Shown: positions 1 through 9,833 of the stretch, piece after piece
Layout of the letters: each line of letters starts with the position of its first letter
How positions within the stretch are numbered: position 1 is the stretch's first letter
Source of the DNA: Meghimatium bilineatum
Taxonomy: Eukaryota > Mollusca > Gastropoda > Stylommatophora > Philomycidae
Assembly (NCBI GenBank): GCA_034231615.1
Contig: CM067322.1
Span: forward strand, 65,439,349-65,503,348
DNA: 64,000 nt
Direction of reading: 5' to 3'
Translations under genes and position numbers: made by a program
The notes under the pieces: model-generated
The model's input: the letters and a program-made list of their open reading frames with translations, nothing else
What the model was told of the DNA's origin: nothing
The model's database searches: none

Positions 1-31
1 CATGGTAAGTAGGAAGGGGCTGTGGTAGATG

Positions 32-1080
32 ATGTGTATTAGCCCCTACAATACTTAACATCATGTGCTCTGCTATGTTGGATGATGCTTTTAGAGATCT
101 AAACTTGGGAGTGGACATATATCGCATCCATGGAAAATTATTCAACCTTTGGCGGCTCAGAGAAAAAAACAAAGTCAAATCACACACAATCAGGGATCTC
201 TTATTTGCTGATGACTGTGCCCTAAATGCCAACTCTGAGGCTGATCTACAAAGTATTATAGACAGATTCTTCAAATCTTGTACCAACTTTGGACTTTCTA
301 TTAACATGGATAAAACATACGCCATGTTACAACTTTGACCAGCATCTGGCAAAAGTTCTCACGAGACCTGCATAAAGGTAAATGGTGTAGCCCTGAAAGT
401 TGTGAATAGATTCACATACCTAGGTAGCACTTTATCACAAAATGCCAACGTTGATGATGAAGTGTATACAATGATTGCCAAGGCAAACATTACTTTTGGC
501 AGATTGTACACAAATGTGTGGCATAGAAATGGCATTAACCAACAGACTACGCTGAAAGTTTACAGAGCAGTGGTACTCCCAGTGCTGTTATACGCTAGTG
601 AAACATGGACTCTGTATAGAAGTCATGTGAGGAAACGCAATCACTGTCACACAACTTTCTCAGAAAAGTTATGAACATCACATGGCAAGACAAGATTCCG
701 GTTACCACAGTCCTTGACAGATCTGGTATCCCTAGGATTGACACTATCCTGATGCAGACACAGATTCGTTGGGCAGGTCATGTGGTACGTATTCTAATAC
801 TTCTCTATGGTCAGCTGGAGAAGGGTACATGATCTCAAGGTAGCCTGTCAAAAAGGGCGCATCATCTTGTGAAAATAGGAGAAATGCAGCAGCTCACAGC
901 GGAGAGTAGCTAGAAAGTCACGGACAGACCAAAAATCATCTATGGTGGTTATTCTATGCCCAAACTGTTCAAGCACATTTGCGCCTCGAATAGGGCTCAT
1001 TAGCCATCTACGAACTCATGGGCAAGGACATATCTCTAACTGAATTTCCCATGTGGATGTAACAAATAGTCATAATTACT
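32..1080 (+). pseudogene. Decayed non-LTR retrotransposon: RT palm/thumb plus C-terminal zinc finger
   Basis: The + strand reads as the 3' half of a LINE reverse transcriptase. From about 32 it reads CVLAPTILNIM (RT block before the active site). The catalytic box LLFADDCAL is at about 200-230, followed by GLSINMDKT. After an in-frame stop at 336-338 the same frame continues with NRFTYLGSTL and VLLYASETWTL (thumb). A shift near 640 leads to RKVMNITWQDKIP and QIRWAGHVVR, the usual C-terminal motifs. Near 958-1015 another frame reads CPNC..FAPRIGLISHLRTH, a C2H2-type finger found at the C-terminus of some LINE families. Stops and frameshifts show it is dead, and the 5' half (endonuclease) is outside the window or lost. 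A second copy of its 3' end lies at 8218-8449. Confidence 0.9.
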
Positions 1081-1084
1081 TGTG

Positions 1085-1284
1085 ATGGACGAACAACAAA
1101 GACGTTATGGGATGGAGTTGGCTGTCTCATCCTAAATAGGATAAAAGCAACCCAGAAGTCATGCTGAAGTTGGATGTTTCAGGCCGAAAGGTGCAGATAT
1201 CGTAGCAAAGCTGTAAACCATGACACAATGCACTCCGGTTTCCCGACTACATCCTGCTAATTTGCAGAAGTTTAAGAATGAACA
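1085..1284 (+). repeat. SINE-A copy (5'-truncated)
   Basis: This is one of more than ten copies in the window of a dispersed short element. Signature blocks are TTATGGGATGGAGTTGGCTG, GTTTCAGGCCGAAAGGTGCA, AACCATGACACAATGCA and CTACATCCTGCTAATTTGCA, ending AAGAATGAAC. It sits between two unrelated LINE remnants. No tRNA-type A/B boxes are recognised, so the origin of its head is unknown. Confidence 0.8.
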
Positions 1285-1308
1285 GTGTGCTATAGTATTT
1301 ATAGCACA

Positions 1309-2238
1309 ATCCCGTGGAGTGAAAGCCATGGAATGCCAATATACATTCAGACCCATGTGAAAGGAATACTAAGCGAGGACGAACAGAACAGTGTACAGCG
1401 AATGACAGTCACCCTCAGTTTCCTGGATGAGGAATATCCACAAGATATATGGGTCAGAGTGTACACAGATGGGTCAGCACAGAATGCTGTGAGGAATGGA
1501 GGTGCAGGTGTATATATAGAATATCCACACAAGCCTAGAGATACAATCAGAACACCGACGGGAAAATTCTGCAATAATTATGATGCAGAAATCCAGGCAA
1601 TTAGTGTGGCAGCTAAAAAACTGCTGAACTCCAACTCTGGCCTACAGCCTGTGGTATTCCTGACAGATGCAAGGTCAGTGCTTCAAGCTCTCCAGTCTGG
1701 AAAACTAACAGACTTGAAAAAACTACTTAGCGAATTGTCTTACCAGTATAGGGTAACCATGCAGTGGATACCCTCTCACTGTGGAATACCAGGAAATGAA
1801 AAAGCAGACCAACTGGCTAAGGAAGGTGTTGCCGAAGACCAACCAGATATACCAATCACCTACCATCAGAAAAAACAGATGATCAAGTCAATAAGAAAGC
1901 CACAAACGCCAACACAAGATGACTATCACATTATGAACAGATCAGAGCAAGTTATAATTCTATGTCTCAGAACAGGACACAACCGACTTCGCAGTCACAT
2001 GTATACAAAGTTCAAGATTGGCAACACGGCAATGTGTACAGGCAGCACAGAGTGCCAAACATATACTTCAAGAGTGTTCTGAGCATGAAACGCTGAGGCA
2101 TACATATTGGCCAGAGGAAACAACACTGGAATCAAAGCTCTATGGGACACTGTATGAACTACAAAAGACAGTGAGTTTTATTAAGGAGACAAAATTACAG
2201 ATATAGACATGTTTCAAGTGAACGAAAGAAGAAGAAGA
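1309..2238 (+). pseudogene. RNase H domain and zinc knuckle of a LINE (5'-truncated)
   Basis: The open frame 1285-2082 contains a ribonuclease H domain with its four acidic positions: VYTDGSAQ, NYDAEIQAI, FLTDARSVLQAL and IPGNEKADQLAKEG; WIPSHCGIPG is also present. Downstream is the C-terminal region RTGHNRLRSHM. The zinc-knuckle segment is split by a frameshift near 2040-2060: MCTGSTEC is in one frame and AKHILQECSEHE in the next, which runs to a stop at about 2206. Flanking ATAGCACA at 1301-1308 and 2239-2246 looks like an 8-bp target-site duplication. The 3' end is an AAGAAGAAGAAG tail. This is typical of RNase H-bearing LINE clades (Jockey/I-like). It lacks the RT and endonuclease, so it is 5'-truncated and inactive. 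Confidence 0.88.
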
Positions 2239-2246
2239 ATAGCACA

Positions 2247-2769
2247 GTGAAGAATCAAAAGCAACTTTTACTGACTGAATTTTCACTCCCTGCATTGTCC
2301 TCCATCAACAGGTTACTTTTGTTCTGTCAAGGTCTGCCTTCTCATTACCCCATGCTCTGCATTACCTACCATGGGTGATGATGACTTCACAGGTTACTGA
2401 TGATGGTCAGGCTAATGATGAATAACATAACGTATTGTTACATGGGTGGTGGCAACATTATTGTCAATTTATATTTATTATTGACTCTTTGCTCTTCTTT
2501 TCGTGCTCGCCAAAGTCATTTTATTTGCCTACTATAATTAAAATTCATATTTGCAGTTTTTTTAAATTATGGGCCTAATTAATTTAATTACTTAGTCGAT
2601 CTGAATCAACGGGGCATGCATAGACTAACTTGAGCGTTAGGCCTGAGTCTTACTATGCCCAACACATGCCTATTTATTTATTACTAGTAGTAGTTTAGTT
2701 ATCAAGGCTCCTAAGCATGTTTTGTTATAATTAGAATAATTATTAACCTTCACCCAGCCTATATCAATC
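2247..2769. other. No gene recognised; left flank of the piggyBac unit
   Basis: Low-complexity AT-rich DNA with no coding signature. A TTAA occurs at 2743-2746, followed by CCTTCACCCAG. piggyBac elements insert at TTAA, so this is a candidate left end, but I found no matching inverted end downstream. Confidence 0.35.
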
Positions 2770-2830
2770 CTGGCCGCCGAGAAACAAAATGGCGGCGCGC
2801 GCTTTTGGCGGCCCGACCCACCCAGCGAGA
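2770..2830 (+). promoter_or_regulatory. CpG-rich segment with YY1-like motif upstream of the transposase
   Basis: A short GC/CpG-rich island (GGCCGCCGAG, GGCGGCGCGCGC, GGCGGCCCG) stands out from AT-rich surroundings about 200 bp before the transposase ATG. It contains AAAATGGCGGC near 2787-2797, which matches the YY1 core. Promoter function is inferred only from composition, motif and position. Confidence 0.4.
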
Positions 2831-3001
2831 ATATCGTGAGATTTACACATACTACAACCCGCTTAGTTAATGCACATAGCTAGGGACATGCGCAATCGAT
2901 ACCGGAACATCTCCACGTTCGCCCTGTCTATTTGAAAAAATTCTGTGTACCAGCAAGACGTTGCAAACTGTAATTTCGTACCGACACCCAAACCTTCAAT
3001 C

Positions 3002-4756
3002 ATGGATGCGATTTATTTTGAATTTATTATGGATGACGATTCCGATGAGGAAGAAACTGTGCAGCTTACCGATGCAGATATAGCTCCTTTAGATAATGTG
3101 TGGTTAGATAGAGATGATATTAGTGATACTGATTCTGTGGGCAGCGTGGAAGAAGACATTTTGGAGGACCAGGTTGTTGAAAACTCAAGTGTCCCTTTGG
3201 GGTATAGCCCTGATTGGCTTAGAAATTTCGATGAAATTGTTGGACCTATAGGCCTAGCTGATAACCTTAGTGAGGTAGACGTGTTTCGTCTGTTTTTTAC
3301 AGATGATATTCTTAACATGTTGGTAACTGAAACTAATCGGTACGCTAAGCAGGTTAGTGAATCGAAGGGACAGGACGCTGGCTATGCATCTCGTGTGAAG
3401 TTGTGGAAGGAAGTCACAGCTGATGAGATGACAGCCTTTGTTGCTTTGGTCCTCTTGATGGGACTGACCAAACGTTCCTCCTATGAATTGTATTGGTCTA
3501 ATGATGGTCTCATCGAGATGCCTGGGTTTAGGAATGTCATGAGTAGGAATAGGTTTTTAGCTATTCTTTCATTCCTGCACCTTGTAGACAACACAACAGC
3601 TGTTGCACGAGGGCAACCCGGTCACAGCAAGGCGTTCAAGATACAAGGGTTTGTTGACAAACTTATTCCTCTGTTCCAACAATATTACGGCCTCTCCAAA
3701 GAAATCAGTATCGATGAAAGCATGATTGCTTTCAAGGGTAGGACTAGTCTTATGCAGTACATGCCCAAGAAACCCTCAAAGTGGGGTATAAAGTCTTGGG
3801 CACTGGCTGGCTCGAAGACTAGTTATCTCTGGAACTGGAAGCTGTACCTTGGGAAGGAGGACATCTATGACAAAAAGAAGGGATTGGCTCACTGTGTTGT
3901 GAGTAATTTGTTGGCCACAATGCACGGTAAGGGCCATATTGTCTACATGGACAACTTCTTTTCCTCTCCAGCCCTTTTCAAGGAGCTTGCCGAGAACCAG
4001 ATAGGCGCCTGCGGCACACTACAATTGAATCGCAAAGGGGTCCCCCGTGCGTTGAAGGGTCTAAAACTCAAGGTTGGTGACCCACTTCGTACTGAAAGTT
4101 ATGACAACATTCTCTACCTGTCATGGTATGACAAGAGGCAAGTAAATTTGATGACATTTGCACACGATGCGCAGACCTTCAATAGGAAGGTCCGTTCCAA
4201 ACGCCATGGTGGTAATGTGAGGGATGTGGTAAAACCATGCGCAATACAGGCCTATACCCGTCATATGGGAGGCGTTGATCGTGTTGACAATCAGCTAACA
4301 TATTATATGTTAGGCCACAGGTCCTGCAAGTGGTGGAAGAAAATTTTCTTTTACTTGTTGGAAGCTTGCTTTGTCAATTCATCTGTCCTGTGGCGGGCTA
4401 AACATCCTGGCCAAGTCAAGGCGGAAAAATTTTGCTTGCAGATAATTCATGGGCTTCTTGAGGGTTGCTACTCTAGGCCTGTGTCTTCCAGTTCCGGAAG
4501 AAGAACAAGCCACCCACCGGATAGGATGACACTAGCACCAGCACACCACATTGCTATAAATCCTAAACGGTTGTCCAGTGGCAGGCATTCATTTCCTGAC
4601 TGTGTTGTCTGTTCAGATCGGTCAAAGAAGCGCCACCAGACTCAGTACGTGTGTGCAGCATGTCAGGTCACTCTGTGCCCATATCCCTGCTTCCATCGAT
4701 ACCACACATTATTAAATTTCAAGACTGAGTGTACATCTGAGCTGCACAGCACGTAG
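3002..4756 (+). CDS. piggyBac-type (PGBD4-like) transposase, apparently intact
   Basis: Uninterrupted frame of 584 residues from the ATG at 3002 (MDAIYFEF); the frame is open a little further 5' but has no upstream ATG. The N-terminus is acidic (Asp/Glu-rich, about residues 9-60). The DDE_Tnp_1_7 core follows, with catalytic aspartates visible as ISIDESMIAFKGR (D238), IVYMDNFFSS (D317) and GGVDRVDNQL (D426, plus D429). The tail CKWWKKIFFYLLEACFVN is characteristic. The C-terminus (from about residue 534) is cysteine/histidine-rich: CVVC, CAAC, CPYPCFHRYH, the zinc-binding domain that recognises element ends in this family. The length is usual for piggyBac. It catalyses cut-and-paste transposition at TTAA in the nucleus. 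No stop or frameshift was seen, so this is the only element here that might still make its protein. Terminal inverted repeats were not confirmed. Confidence 0.93.
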   Translation: MDAIYFEFIMDDDSDEEETVQLTDADIAPLDNVWLDRDDISDTDSVGSVEEDILEDQVVENSSVPLGYSPDWLRNFDEIVGPIGLADNLSEVDVFRLFFTDDILNMLVTETNRYAKQVSESKGQDAGYASRVKLWKEVTADEMTAFVALVLLMGLTKRSSYELYWSNDGLIEMPGFRNVMSRNRFLAILSFLHLVDNTTAVARGQPGHSKAFKIQGFVDKLIPLFQQYYGLSKEISIDESMIAFKGRTSLMQYMPKKPSKWGIKSWALAGSKTSYLWNWKLYLGKEDIYDKKKGLAHCVVSNLLATMHGKGHIVYMDNFFSSPALFKELAENQIGACGTLQLNRKGVPRALKGLKLKVGDPLRTESYDNILYLSWYDKRQVNLMTFAHDAQTFNRKVRSKRHGGNVRDVVKPCAIQAYTRHMGGVDRVDNQLTYYMLGHRSCKWWKKIFFYLLEACFVNSSVLWRAKHPGQVKAEKFCLQIIHGLLEGCYSRPVSSSSGRRTSHPPDRMTLAPAHHIAINPKRLSSGRHSFPDCVVCSDRSKKRHQTQYVCAACQVTLCPYPCFHRYHTLLNFKTECTSELHST

Positions 4757-4825
4757 GAGAACTGCACATCCAGTGGGTAAGTCATTTGTGTTTGTTGTTT
4801 TTATGTAATTTTAAAATATAAATTG

Positions 4826-5195
4826 TCTTCACCTCTTGCGCAAACCTCAGGTAGGATACATTAAAAAAACCAATTACACACCCATTTGCAGTATTCAATT
4901 CTGTATTTAAATCTGTTGAAATTATTTTAAAAGCTCTACTAATAATAAAAATGGTACTGAGTTTTCCAAACACCCTTGTCTTTTTTGCATGTTTTCTGTT
5001 ATTTCGAGAAAATGTCTTCACATCTTGCACAAACCTCGGATACTATCATGAGTTTTCCGAAACCCATGTCTTGTTTTTGTTGGTTTTTTTTGCGAAAAAA
5101 AGGTCTTCACCTCTTGCACAAACCCCAGGTAGGTTACGTAAAAAAAAAAATACACATACATACATTTGCAGTATTCAATTCTGCATTTACATGCG
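4826..5195 (+). repeat. Direct repeats just 3' of the transposase gene
   Basis: A ~90-bp block at 4826-4916 (TCTTCACCTCTTGCGCAAAC ... TTTGCAGTATTCAATTCTG) recurs at 5101-5195 with few changes, and a partial third copy lies near 5013-5040 (GTCTTCACATCTTGCACAAA). These may be sub-terminal repeats of the piggyBac element or decayed 3' untranslated sequence. Confidence 0.6.
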
Positions 5196-5640
5196 CCAGA
5201 ATTTTTTTTTTATCTCGAATAACAAAAAAGTTATTGCGTAACCCGGTATGCCGCGTAACCCACACCAGAAAAGATGAAAATTCTTAAAAAAGAATCCGGT
5301 GACAGAAGATGTTTTGTATTTTGTAATCCGGCTGGCTAGTCAAATCAAATCAAATGTTATTTTTATGCCAATCTTCACATTTTTATCAGACTTGCCTGCT
5401 CATACAATCTGCATCAATAATAACTTCTGTGTGGCAGAAGACAACCGCACAATTGACCCGGGCATGGCGAACGAAGATATGCAATGCAATTTTATTTAGA
5501 AACTGCAGAATATCTAACAAACAAATGCAAATGGAATTATACAGAAAGTAGACAAACTTCGCGCTATTTCCGGAACTCTTCTTCCTGTCCAAGGTTACCA
5601 CTCAATATTTTAGACAAGAACTTGTTCAGAAGACAAATCA
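5196..5640. other. No recognised feature
   Basis: Short frames only, in overlapping registers, with no motif I recognise. Contains CGTAACCCGG/CGTAACCCAC near 5236-5262 and ordinary AT-rich sequence. Confidence 0.3.
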
Positions 5641-5770
5641 TCATCAGGTGCCTTGCTGCATCAAAGTCGTTGTTGTTTCCTTGTCGTGCCAGGTTGTCAA
5701 ACTTCTAATATTTTCTCTGGATGTGGCTCTGTTGCCTTAAATTTTGTCTGTTGTGACTATGTTCTCTAAA
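5641..5770 (-). pseudogene. LINE C-terminal fragment (HGT-ending family)
   Basis: Read on the minus strand, this matches the better copy at 18494-18713 over the part encoding the residues around a basic, glycine-poor linker (shared DNA blocks: TTGTTGTTTCC, CGTGCCAGGTTGTCAAAC, GTTGTGACTAT). It is a short, frameshifted remnant of a LINE 3' end. Confidence 0.6.
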
Positions 5771-5879
5771 CAATACAAATACAAATACAAAAAGCCCAGA
5801 AAAAAATGTATTTGTTCGTGCCACTCGACAATATAAGTTTTTTTTTCTTTTCGTTGTATACCCCTTTGTGCATTGCAGC

Positions 5880-6085
5880 GTCAGAGGTAGAATAGTTCTC
5901 TGGAGGTGGCTTTTTGTGCGCTTCATATGTTTATTTTCGTTGACTCATTTATTTCTGTAATTCATCGTTTGCATGGTCAGCGCCTGGATTTGTAACCATC
6001 AGTCTTCACTCCTGTATAGTAATTCTTTTCAAGGAAGACTGTCTGATGGTAGTCTGGAAGCATGTAAAAACCACTTAATCTGTTG
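5880..6085 (-). repeat. LINE-like 3' fragment, inverted relative to 21540-21725
   Basis: The reverse complement of about 5900-6085 matches 21540-21725 (shared ACATGCTTCCAGACTACCAT and ATTACAGAAATAAATGAGTC). The encoded fragments resemble the post-thumb part of LINE reverse transcriptases, with several frame breaks. Assignment to a LINE is tentative; the inverted duplication is directly visible. Confidence 0.5.
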
Positions 6086-6116
6086 TCATTTTATGTAATA
6101 ATTTCAGGTTGTGAAA

Positions 6117-7650
6117 TGATCAGACTAGTTAATTTATTTATTGACTTAGCGGAACTAGAGGATATATCATCCGTCGGAATCTTCTCCGCTTTGATTAGAT
6201 GTCTTCATTCTATTGGATTGACAGATGAGTGCTTGAATGAGTGTTTAATTTCTGTTTTTTGTGATGGTACAGCGGTAATGTTGGGCTCTCGTAGAAAAAA
6301 AATGTTATTAAAAGATAAATGTCCATCATTAATTGTTTGACACTGTGCTAAGCATAATCTGGAATTATCTGTCCACGATGCTGGTAAGAATGTTTCTGGA
6401 ATTAATAGATTCAAATAATTTATTGACAAGTGATACGTTTTTATCACGCATCGCCCAAAGAATAATTGCGAACTCCATGTATGTGCCAGTTCACTGGAAG
6501 CGAAGTTGTTGAAAATTCAACGAATATTAAGCATTCGTTGGGTAGAATCCAGCTTTCGCTCAGTATCTGCAGTTTAGTATGATTATAAAGACTTAGTTTC
6601 TTCTTCTTCTTCGTTCATTCTCAAACTCCCACTGGATATCTCTTGTATCAGGACCATGGCTCTATTAGATTTCCAGAAGGATGTCTTCCAGAGAATGGAA
6701 ATGCGTTGTGTCGCCGTTTTATTTGCGCCAATGGCCCGACACAACCGTCTTCGGTGGGAAAGACTTAGTTTGTCATTTTAGAAATGCTAAAGATGATAAT
6801 TCCAGAGATTTAAAAAAAAGAAGATAGATGCACATATGAGGGATTGATGAAGAAGATTACTATTGTTTAGTTTATTTTAGACTTAGGAGTGATGTGCGAT
6901 ACACTTCAAAAGCTCTCTGAACAGAGCCTGACATCGCAAAAACGAAACATAACTTTTAATTGTGCCAATAAAGCAATTAAACGCACTATACAGTTGTATG
7001 TAGATATGCGATCATATCCCGGACAGTACTATAAGGAAACCGCCCAAGCTGCAAAGTCTCTAGTCCAAGAAATTCTTATTTACAAAATAGATAGAAAAGA
7101 TAACCAACTAATATGCCCTGTTTCCTTTTATGATAACTTGGAGACTTCACTAAAACAACAACAGCTCGAATATAAAGAAGCTGATTTACTCAAGTGAGCC
7201 CTTTGTGCTTGACGAAAAACAGTGGTCTGAAGAAACACACAATTTTGTAATATATGACGAAGAAGCAATTAGACATTTGTCAATGCGGTTTCGCTTGAAC
7301 GACAGAAATATAATACATAGAATCTTGGAATAAAAGGAGGAAAAATACTTTCAAACCTTCAATTCACAATCTTGACATCACTCCGATCTTCTCAGGTAAA
7401 CTTGCAAGAGGTTTCTCACAGCTGAACATGATTGCAACACCTTTAAAATCGTCATTACTGATTAAGATTATATCAACAGTTATGTTTATCAAGATAGTTG
7501 ACTCCACTCTCTGTCAATTTGATCCTACAAAATGTGTTGAATACTGGCTGCTTTTTGGGCACCACGCAGCAACAGATTACAAAAGCAAGGAAAGAAATAG
7601 AAATATTGAACTTTCTAAAGGCATGGATAAATTATGGCCATTATGATAAA
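6117..7650 (+). pseudogene. hAT-superfamily transposase pseudogene (KRBA2/ZBED-like)
   Basis: Decayed but recognisable hAT transposase. In order: MIRLVNLFIDLAELED..GIFSALIRCLHSIGL and FCDGTAVMLGSR (the catalytic region, where hAT has a CDG/SDGA motif), CAKHNLELSVHDAGKNV (usual CANHRLEL block), SSFRSVSAV, then a SINE insertion, then CHFRNAKDDNSRDLK, an open stretch at 6889-7197 (CANKAIKRTIQLYVDMRS ... QLICPVSFYDNLETSLKQ), and finally C-terminal dimerisation-type sequence LCQFDPTKCVEYWLLFGHHAA near 7508-7570. Many stops and frameshifts are present throughout, and no N-terminal BED finger is seen. The element is dead. Order and orientation are preserved across the SINE. Confidence 0.85.
6600..6758 (-). 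mobile_element. SINE-B insertion with 13-bp TSD
   Basis: A full-length-looking SINE-B (159 bp) flanked by AAAGACTTAGTTT at 6587-6599 and 6759-6771. On the minus strand it starts CCCACCGAAGACGGTTGTGT, passes GGGCCATTGGCGCAAATAAA and CAGTGGGAGTTTGAGAATGA, and ends in GAAGAAGAAGAA. It interrupts the hAT pseudogene, so it is younger than that element. Confidence 0.93.
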
Positions 7651-7784
7651 TTTGGCTACAGTAAGTCGTATATTAATGTATTTTTGTATGTATGTCTGTA
7701 TGTGTGGAGGTTGTGAGGCCCATATATATATGGAAAGGTGTGAGTGGTTCTTTTTGTTGCTCGTTCACATACTCAACACTAACC

Positions 7785-7866
7785 TCAAACCTATTAGTAG
7801 TCTCTTATGACATGCATGGCAGATCAAAGTGTTAATATTCTTCGCTCCTCCTTCTGACACTGTCAA
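7785..7866 (-). repeat. SINE-A head fragment
   Basis: The blocks TCTCTTATGACATGCATGGC and TTCTTCGCTCCTCC match the 5' head of SINE-A in reverse orientation. The remainder of 7720-8217 holds no gene; it has a short G-run (about 8078-8086) and an ATGT microsatellite at about 8182-8205. Confidence 0.6.
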
Positions 7867-8217
7867 AACACGAAATGATTGAACCCTTCCTCTTTAGATA
7901 ACGCAACCTCATAATTAATGTTACGGAGAATACACAACAAACCACACCGCCGCCCGTTTTATATTATGACAGTAGAAATATAAGAAAATTATATGATTAC
8001 TCAAAATGTTTCATACGTAAGCTTGTTTTTTTTTTTTCAAAGTTCCCAATATGCAAATTATTACGGCCAAATAGGGGGGGGGGTAGGGGAATGGGTGGTG
8101 GCCATTCATGTTAAAGTATTGACCATCCACTTTTGTAAACGCCGTATACCCTTCTTTTTTCCTAGAAAAAAAACCACTTAATGTATGTATGTATGTATGT
8201 ATATATATGGCGCTCTA

Positions 8218-8449
8218 CAGTCAAAAAAAGCGCATCATCTTGTGAAAAGAGGAGAAATGTTGCAGCCTAACAGCCGAGAGTAACTAGAAAGTCACGGATA
8301 GATCAAAATCCGTCTACAGTGGTAATTCCATGTTCGTACTGTGCACGGATATTTACAGCTCGAATAGGGCTCATTAGCCATCTACGAACTATTAGACATG
8401 GTCATAATTCTAATTGAATTTTCAAATGTGAATGTAAAAATGGTCATCA
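8218..8449 (+). pseudogene. Second copy of the zinc-finger LINE 3' end
   Basis: This matches 855-1080 closely (AAAGCGCATCATCTTGTGAAA; GAATAGGGCTCATTAGCCAT). A frame reads C..C then TARIGLISHLRT, the same C-terminal zinc-finger motif as at 958-1015. It is a 5'-truncated insertion that ends directly at an AC-rich microsatellite, probably its 3' tail. Confidence 0.82.
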
Positions 8450-8537
8450 TACACACACACGCACGCACGCATATATATATATGTGTGTGTGTGTGTGCGT
8501 GCGTGCGTGCGTGTGTGTTTGTGTGTGTGTGTGTGTG
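8450..8537. repeat. Self-complementary CA/CG/TA/TG microsatellite
   Basis: Alternating purine-pyrimidine tract: (AC)n, then (GCAC)n-type, then (AT)n, then (GT)n and (GCGT)n. The two halves are reverse complements around the AT core, so the tract can fold into a long hairpin and is a good Z-DNA former. Confidence 0.85.
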
Positions 8538-8721
8538 ATCAAGGAATACTTTTGATCACAATATGTTTATGTAATAAACCTCTGTTTTGTCATCCTCATG
8601 TTTCGTTATTACCTAACTCTTGTTTGTACTACAAACTATGTTATTATTATAATTAATTTTATTTAAAGTAACCTTATGGTGATGCGCACTTCTTTCAAAC
8701 GCGTACATGGTCCAATTTCTC

Positions 8722-8990
8722 TCCTCTTCTTCTGCGTTCGTTCTCAGACTCCTGAATATTAGTATTATGTAGTTCGGAGAACGAAGTGCATTGTGTCATA
8801 GCTTATATCTTAGCTGCGATATCTGCGCTTTTCGGTCTGACACATCCTACTACTTTGACCTTTTTGGGGATGAAACAACCAACGCGAGCCCAAGACCTGC
8901 TTACTACTCTCTTACAACATAATTGGCGGGTAATAATGTTGCAATTCTTTACCCCCCCCCCTTCTGTCCTCTGGCAACACACGGGCACCA
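8722..8990 (-). repeat. SINE-A copy, near full length
   Basis: Reverse-orientation SINE-A: tail GTTCGTTCTCAGACTCCTG, then GTGCATTGTGTCATAGC, CTTTTCGGTCTGACACATCC, and the head with TCTGGCAACACACGGG. A poly-C run at about 8949-8958 interrupts the head. Confidence 0.8.
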
Positions 8991-9833
8991 ATTTGGTTAT
9001 ATAATAGTTTTTTTAACCATAAAATAATAATAGAGCCACCCTTGGGTAATCCAGCCACCATGAATTCGAGAGTATGTATTTAAGGGAGTGCTGCAAAACC
9101 ATAACCGCCGAGTTATATATTCAATACGTTTTTGTCATCACAATGTTAATATTGGAATCATGGTGACTGGATGATCTGAAACAGTATCTTTTTTTGTGGC
9201 TGAAAGGCGCATACCTCGCCATAAGAAACTTTCTTTATTTTTTTAAAAGAAAAACTGAAGAATGGTGATTATTTCAGTAAACTGTGAATATACTATATAT
9301 TCAGAAATATATTTATAACTTTCGTATTGTAGGAATGTCAAAGAAACTAACAATATATATGATGCCCCTATAATCTACAGTTTACTCAATCTGTGTACTT
9401 TGAATCGTAGGTGCTTAACATGACTAGCATACCACCTAAGGACAAAGATGGTGCCATAGATCTCACACTCTAACATCCACGCTTCCTTTTCTCACTTACT
9501 GTCTTTGGAATAAATGAAAGTGATAATTTGTAAGTGTATCACGTTACAGAAAACCCAAACTTATCATCCATTACTCAATAACTTACAGCGACCATGACTA
9601 ACTCTTATACATAATAATACTAGACAACACACTGTTAAAATTATATTCATTACAACTCTCCCACCTGTGTTGAAATGAATAAATGGTAGAAGTTTCTCTG
9701 GCAAAGAACGCCGGAATAAAAGCGAGCACAGGGTTCAAAAGAAACAATAGATTAATGCTTTTGAGATTGTTAAATAGTCCAATGTCAGATGAATAACTTC
9801 TAAATCCATAAATGTGATCCATAAATGTCTAGT
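8991..9833. other. No recognised feature
   Basis: AT-rich DNA with only short frames of no recognisable content. It ends at the left TSD (AAATGTCTAGT, 9823-9833) of the R1 element. Confidence 0.3.

Noticed and set aside
2743-2770. Definite piggyBac left terminal inverted repeat
   Set aside because: TTAA plus CCTTCACCCAG is suggestive, but I found no complementary end with TTAA downstream of the gene.
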